From the NCBI RefSeq assembly GCF_001540865.1, contig NC_033632.1, positions 8,539,811 through 8,603,810 of the forward strand: a stretch of 64,000 bases of DNA. The letters run 5' to 3'. Each line of letters begins with the position of its first letter. Position 1 is the stretch's first letter. Of the stretch, positions 59,232 through 64,000 are shown piece after piece. The stretch comes from Ananas comosus. Its lineage: Eukaryota > Streptophyta > Magnoliopsida > Poales > Bromeliaceae. The notes beneath the pieces were generated by a model. The model saw only the letters and a program-made list of their open reading frames with translations, was not told where the DNA came from and did not search any database. The translations under genes were made by a program, and so were the position numbers.

Positions 59232-59262
59232 TCCTCCCCTCCTTAAAAGGAGTTTCGTCCTC

Positions 59263-59715
59263 GAAACTAACTCACTTCAAATCCAACTCACACCTCAACT
59301 CAACTTATTGAGTAATCGAGGGTTTCAATGCACTTTCCTACTCTGGAGTGGCCTTTCACTTATCGGAACCATCCAAAGGCCCACTACAGAGGATGTGAGA
59401 CCAAATTCACTCACACTTACTAAGCGTAACGCCGAAAGTGCATTACCGGCACACAAATAGCTTCTCTTTGCGCTTCACACCCAATCGGAAAATTCACTCC
59501 GATTTGATCACCGGCATTGCTTAGAAGCAATATCATTGGTGCATCGACCAATCGCGAGTGCGCCAATCCCAACCGGATCCTTGCTCTATCACGAGATGGC
59601 ATACTCCGGCAGATCTCCAATCTCCAATCCTCAAGCGAGCATTATCCCCAAATCCACGTGGCTATCCAGTATCCAAGTGTCTCCTAGAGATCACTTTCCT
59701 TTCTCTTCCATTTGC
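59263..59715 (-). other. internal sequence of the reverse-strand element
   Basis: It lies between the polypurine tract of the reverse LTR and the nested LTR at 59721 and resumes at 63811. No recognisable retrotransposon protein in any frame. Confidence 0.5.
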
Positions 59716-62086
59716 CACGGTGTAATACACTGAATTTCGACAAACTGTGAATCTGAGGGTTGGAATAGTGATTCGAACTCTTCTACAACTTTTGTAGGAT
59801 TGTTGAGAGGCTTCAGCAAATTACTGGAGCAAACAGATACTTGGAAATGGAAAAGTGCATTGCAAGTGCAATATTCTATTGCAATGCTCTGAAATTGGTC
59901 AATTATGAAGTTCGAATGTGGGAAATGGTAAATGAAACTACCCTACATATTCTAAAGGGCTTGGACAAGTTTTTGTACAAGTTAGAGAGTGATTGGATGA
60001 CTAAAAGCAAGAAAGTGCATTGCTTTGGCGAAATCAGCATTTTTCTGCTTGCTGTACCGGTACAGCCACATCGTGTACCGGTACGCAGTGCCAGATACGT
60101 GGCAGTAAGGCTATTTCGGTAAATTCACATCTTATCTCTATCCATATCACCCCAGCCCGACCCCTGGACCTTTGTGGATGATGCTAGAGCTCTGAGAAGC
60201 AGCCTTGCACCTCTCTTACTCTCTCACTCTAGAAGTTTTCTCTCTCTACATAGAAATCAACGATTTAGCTCGATTTCGTCGCCTCGCTTGTTCTTCGCTG
60301 CTTGCGAGTGGCGCTGAGCCCTTGTGGACGTGTGAGAGGGTATTTTGGAAGGTTTTTCGCAGCACCAAACCAGTGGGTTGCTGGTTCGAAGCTTGGTGTG
60401 GTAATCGACTCAATTTTTCCCTAATCTAAGCTCTATTAGTCGAGTCGAGTACTGAGTTTGGTTTTTATGGTTTCTAGCTAAAGGAAAAGGGGATTTGCTG
60501 CTGTAACAGGATCAGATATTGTAGCTTAGCTCAGTTGAGACTGAGTTTATGATCTAAGAAGGTAAACTACTTCTTTTTCTTCATTGTTTGGGCACGAATT
60601 CGATGATAAAAGGCTGATTTTGGGATCATGGCTCGCAGCAGGTTTTCGAATTACATTGAGCTTAATTGGTGACCTTTGGGACTGGTTTAGAAGGTGTTCT
60701 AACCTGAGGTAAGCAGGAATTTGTATTAGAAACCTAATTTCACAAGGATTCGACTATTGTAACTTGTATATAAGCTTGATCGCTTTGGTGTTGTTCTGCA
60801 GCGAGAGCGCAACGACTTTGGGTCATCTTTGGGTTGACATCAAAGAGCCTTTTAGAGGCTTAAACTTGAGTATTAACTGAACACAAACAGGGATTAAGCA
60901 CAAATCAGTATAATTGAGGAATTGTCGAAATTAGTTTAGTCGTAATTTCAATACTGGTTTTGTTGTGTTAATTCGTAGTGGGCTTAAAGACCAATTGTGA
61001 TGCATTTAGACACATTTGAGTTGGTTTTAAGACGAGCATTGGAGCTTTACGGAAGTGAAGTGTCAATCTGAGAAGCTGGAATACCCGGATCGCTTAGCTA
61101 CGTGAACTCGACCATAGGCTTCGTTTATCGGTGGGTCGGACCTTCCCGAAATGGGTGAATTTCCCTCTAATGTCTCTTTGACATCTGAGTTGAAGTTATT
61201 CCATATTCATGTGACTATACCTGTATAAGTGGCCGAATGTATTACGGCATGCATTGTAATGCCGGTAGGACCAATATTGGATGTGATAGCATCTTTAAAC
61301 AGTAATGGAAGATTCGTGACTTGTTTACTCTACATGGTTACATGTTGTTAAAGTACTACGTGTTCATGATACTAGTAGCTTGCATGTGCAGTGTTAGCTT
61401 GATGTTATCCAAGAGGATATAATGATAAAGTCGTAAATGGACTAATTAGCTCTGTTGAATAACAAAGAGATTGATGTATTTAGGATTGGGCTTTGCACTG
61501 CTATATAGCAAGTATGATTGCTATGCTCTGAAAGATCAGGTAAAGGCCTTTGATTGCATATGCATTTCTAATTGTAGAAGGCATGGCATAGAGATCATGT
61601 TAAGAGTAGTTTATCGCTTATGCTTTCACATGATAGACTTGTATTATGATATATGTTCATGATATATGTTCAAGTAAGTTCATAAGATGGCATGACTTGA
61701 ATGATTATTCAACTGAGTATAATCTAGTAAATAACTAGATTTGGATATGATAACATACTTGTATAGTCAAATAGAGATTTATATTGGACTACAGGATATG
61801 TGCCATGAGTCTTTGATCAGAACATTAGTAAACCACTTTCCTTATGTGTAAGGAGTAGTGAGAGATTGTGAATGACTGACCAGGTATAACCTGATAGAAT
61901 CACTAGCGTGATGTGAAGCCTTAACTTGTTAAGTTATACTGGTTATTGGTAGAATCATATCAACAAGTTGTTGAGAGTGACTTATGATTGGGTACTACAG
62001 GACCGACCTTGGGTCGAGTTGAGATTCCATGTCAGAGACATGATGCTGTTGAGATATTTGTACCCTGGACTATAGCTAGCATGCCA

Positions 62087-62280
62087 TTATGCTCTTTCGT
62101 ACATGCTTGCGGGGGTCGCGCCCCCCAAGCCCCGCGTTCCGGAGTGGCTTGAGTTGAGATTCCATGTCAGGGACATGATGTTGTTGTGAGAGTGATACTG
62201 TGGACTACGGCTTGCATGCCATTGTGCGCTCTTGCACACGCTTGCGGGGTCGCTCCCCCCCAAGCCAGCACTCCCGAACA
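62087..62280 (+). repeat. degenerate duplication within the nested LTR
   Basis: Two copies share TTGAGATTCCATGTCAG, ACATGATG(C/T)TGTTG, TGCATGCCATT-like text and a CACGCTTGCGGGGTCGC-like stretch. They lie just before the conserved GCCGTGGG block. Confidence 0.6.
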
Positions 62281-63282
62281 GCTTAGCGACAGATGCTCGC
62301 AAATGTACGAAGTGAGCGGCGAAATGGAATGCCGTGGGGGAGGCTCATTCCTAGAGTAGGGATGTTGACTACCACGGGGCCATTAGGCACGGCGCAGCTT
62401 GAACTTACCTTGAGTAAGTCCGTTGGAAATTGGGTTATGTCAAGTACTTTAACCTTAGCTGGACAGAGTAGTAAAGTTACTATATGTCTTGGGTTAAGTG
62501 GACTTATTAATGAACAGACTAGAAAGTTGATATCTAAAGTGAGCTTAGTACTGAATAACCTCGAAGTTGACATCATGATTGGTTAGAGACATAAAGAATG
62601 TTTCATTCTTGCTAATGTAGAAAGTAATTACATGATATTATCTGTAATTCCGGTCATAATGAATTAGCTGCTTGCAATCTGGTATATGTTTGGTTAAATT
62701 GTCAAGTAATATGATTGATAGAATTCATCGTGATAATTGATACCTGTAGTCTGTCGATATTTCTTGATCGTTGAGCAAATAGCATGAGTAGTTTATTTTA
62801 CACTGGCTTATTGCACTTACTTGCTCACTTATTACTATCTACTCATGCCATAGTTGACCTAGTGGTGTACTTCGCCACTCTCGGCGGCTTACCCACTGGG
62901 AACTATTGTTTAATAGTTCTCACGCCCTCTTTGTTGTTGTTTTTACAGAGCCTTCCACAGCGGGAAAGGCTAGGGTTCCTGGCGAGGGGTCAGCGACTAG
63001 CTAGAGCCTTTTTGGACGTGTACTAGATCACCTCCAGCAGTTTATATAGTTTAGTACAGAGATGTATATTAAGTTTTTGTAAATTGTACTTTATTCTTAT
63101 TTTCTGTTTTAAGGTTTGGATTGTATAAGTTTAAACTTATAAGTCTTACTCTGATTACCTAGTTAGAATTATATGCTTTGACCATATGGTTTGTAGACGC
63201 CTTGTGTATACTTGAGTTGTGGTGTACACGGCGGGTCTGTGCACGCGACCGGATATGCTTCCGCTGGTACCCGGGCGTGACA

Positions 63283-63616
63283 CTATGTTATCATCATCCA
63301 ACGGTAGGTAATTTCCATCTAGTAGCACATGATATAAAAATCATTTAAATCACATATAACCTACCACCATATACATGCATGCATCAATAATAAAACCATA
63401 CTTCACTCTTTGGCATGGAAGTGACCTAGTCACTTCGGTGAAGCAGAACCCACCTAACAATGCTTCCGATTGCTTATAGACACTTGCAATCGGACCCTCA
63501 CGGGAAACGTTGCCTGGTTCGGCTTGCTACTCGAATTGATCACCAAACACTTGTCGATTTCCAATTTGCAGTTGTTTGGGGCTCTTCTCTAATCTTCAAT
63601 TAGAGAACCAAAGGGN
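63283..63616. other. unplaced sequence between two LTR ends
   Basis: No primer-binding site follows the LTR end at 63282, and no homology to the surrounding elements was recognised apart from weak similarity in style to the reverse LTR. It ends at a single N. Confidence 0.5.
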
Positions 63617-63810
63617 TTCTTATTTCCTGTTTTAAGGTTTGGATTGTATATGTTTAAACTTAAAAGTCTTGCTCTGATTACCTAGTTAGAATTATATGCT
63701 TTTACTATGTGGTTTGTAGACGCCTTGTGTATACTTGAATTGTGGTGTACACGGCGGGTCTGTGCACGCGACTGGATATGCTTCCGCTGGTACCCGGGCG
63801 TGACACACGG

Positions 63811-64000
63811 CCAACAACAATTCGTTCTCACAACGTGTTCACACGAACACCCGTTCGTGAATCCACACCTAAACTCGTCGATAAGGCTACTCACCAACCG
63901 CCTACCTCGATCTCATAGGTGAATCAAAGGCCACCAACCCTACGCAGGCCTACAGCTTAACCTGTCTCAACATACGTAACGCCTTTCGCTCGTAAGCGTA
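63811..64000 (-). other. resumed internal sequence of the reverse-strand element
   Basis: It continues the target sequence left at 59715 after the CACGG duplication and runs off the window. No coding signal recognised. Confidence 0.5.

Larger units (their letters stand above)
59721..63805 (+). mobile_element. nested LTR with duplicated right end
   Basis: It starts TGTAATACACTGAATTTCG, and the target duplication CACGG flanks it at 59716-59720 and 63806-63810. Exact GTACCGGTAC sites are at 60054 and 60075. A conserved block occurs at 62331-62393. An LTR end GTACCCGGGCGTGACA appears twice, at 63282 and at 63805. The outer one matches the target duplication, and between them lie about 330 bp of unrelated sequence and one N (63616). 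Either a collapsed two-LTR copy or a mis-joined solo LTR. Confidence 0.75.
45080..64000 (-). mobile_element. reverse-strand LTR element hosting two later insertions
   Basis: Its LTR occupies 45080-46402 and 57822-59231. On the minus strand it starts TGTAAGGAACCG at 59231 and ends GGGGCGTGATA at 45080, the terminal CA having changed to TA. The polypurine tract and GACGAAACTCC context lie just right of it (59232-59262), so the LTR is the 3' one. Internal sequence is 59263-59715 and 63811-64000 and continues past the window. I recognise no protein in the visible internal part, so it may be non-autonomous. The LTR is split by the element at 46403 and the internal region by the LTR at 59721. Confidence 0.8.

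Overview
The window is plant nuclear DNA, almost certainly an angiosperm; long LTRs of the Tekay/del type make a monocot plausible but do not prove it. It holds one intact host gene, a MAP65-type microtubule-bundling protein on the + strand (5' UTR exon near 12.13-12.30 kb, nine coding exons at 14493-22860, 589 codons). Almost everything else is nested LTR retrotransposon sequence. A tRNA-derived SINE with a perfect 12-bp target duplication sits in MAP65 intron 5.

Left block (1-10596, +): a decayed Ty3/gypsy chromovirus (Tekay/del-like; RT, RNase H, integrase, chromodomain; 11 in-frame stops) ends in a 3' LTR. That LTR is split by a solo LTR (3267-5849, target duplication TAAGT). The chromovirus lies inside an older LTR whose right part is 7642-10596.

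Middle block (24731-45079): a reverse-strand Tekay-like LTR with a scrap of polyprotein abuts, at about 27196, a + strand chromovirus fragment (integrase and chromodomain). Near its last codons that fragment is interrupted by a 15.9-kb element (28463-44370, target duplication GCACC). This element has 4-kb LTRs, a Tat/Ogre-like gag-derived frame without reverse transcriptase or integrase, and an antisense multi-exon gene encoding a plant mobile domain (PMD) protein. Its LTR carries several tandem arrays, including about twenty short hairpins that share one loop sequence but have different, self-complementary stems.

Right block (45080-64000): a reverse-strand element whose LTR is split by a large non-coding LARD-like element (46403-57816, target duplication CTACT, initiator-Met primer-binding site). 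Its internal part is split by another LTR (59721-63805, target duplication CACGG).

Assembly quality is poor in places. There are three long N gaps, a noisy right copy of the Tat-like LTR, an inverted 2.2-kb block, and a 783-bp block (57001-57783) that is the string reversal, not the reverse complement, of the matching 5' LTR segment. No ordinary replication or recombination route makes such a mirror copy, so it is best read as a data artefact. The best biological candidates for novelty are the hairpin array in the transcribed LTR leader, the non-autonomous Tat-like element with its spliced antisense PMD gene, and the GTACCGGTAC palindrome clusters shared by several LTR families.
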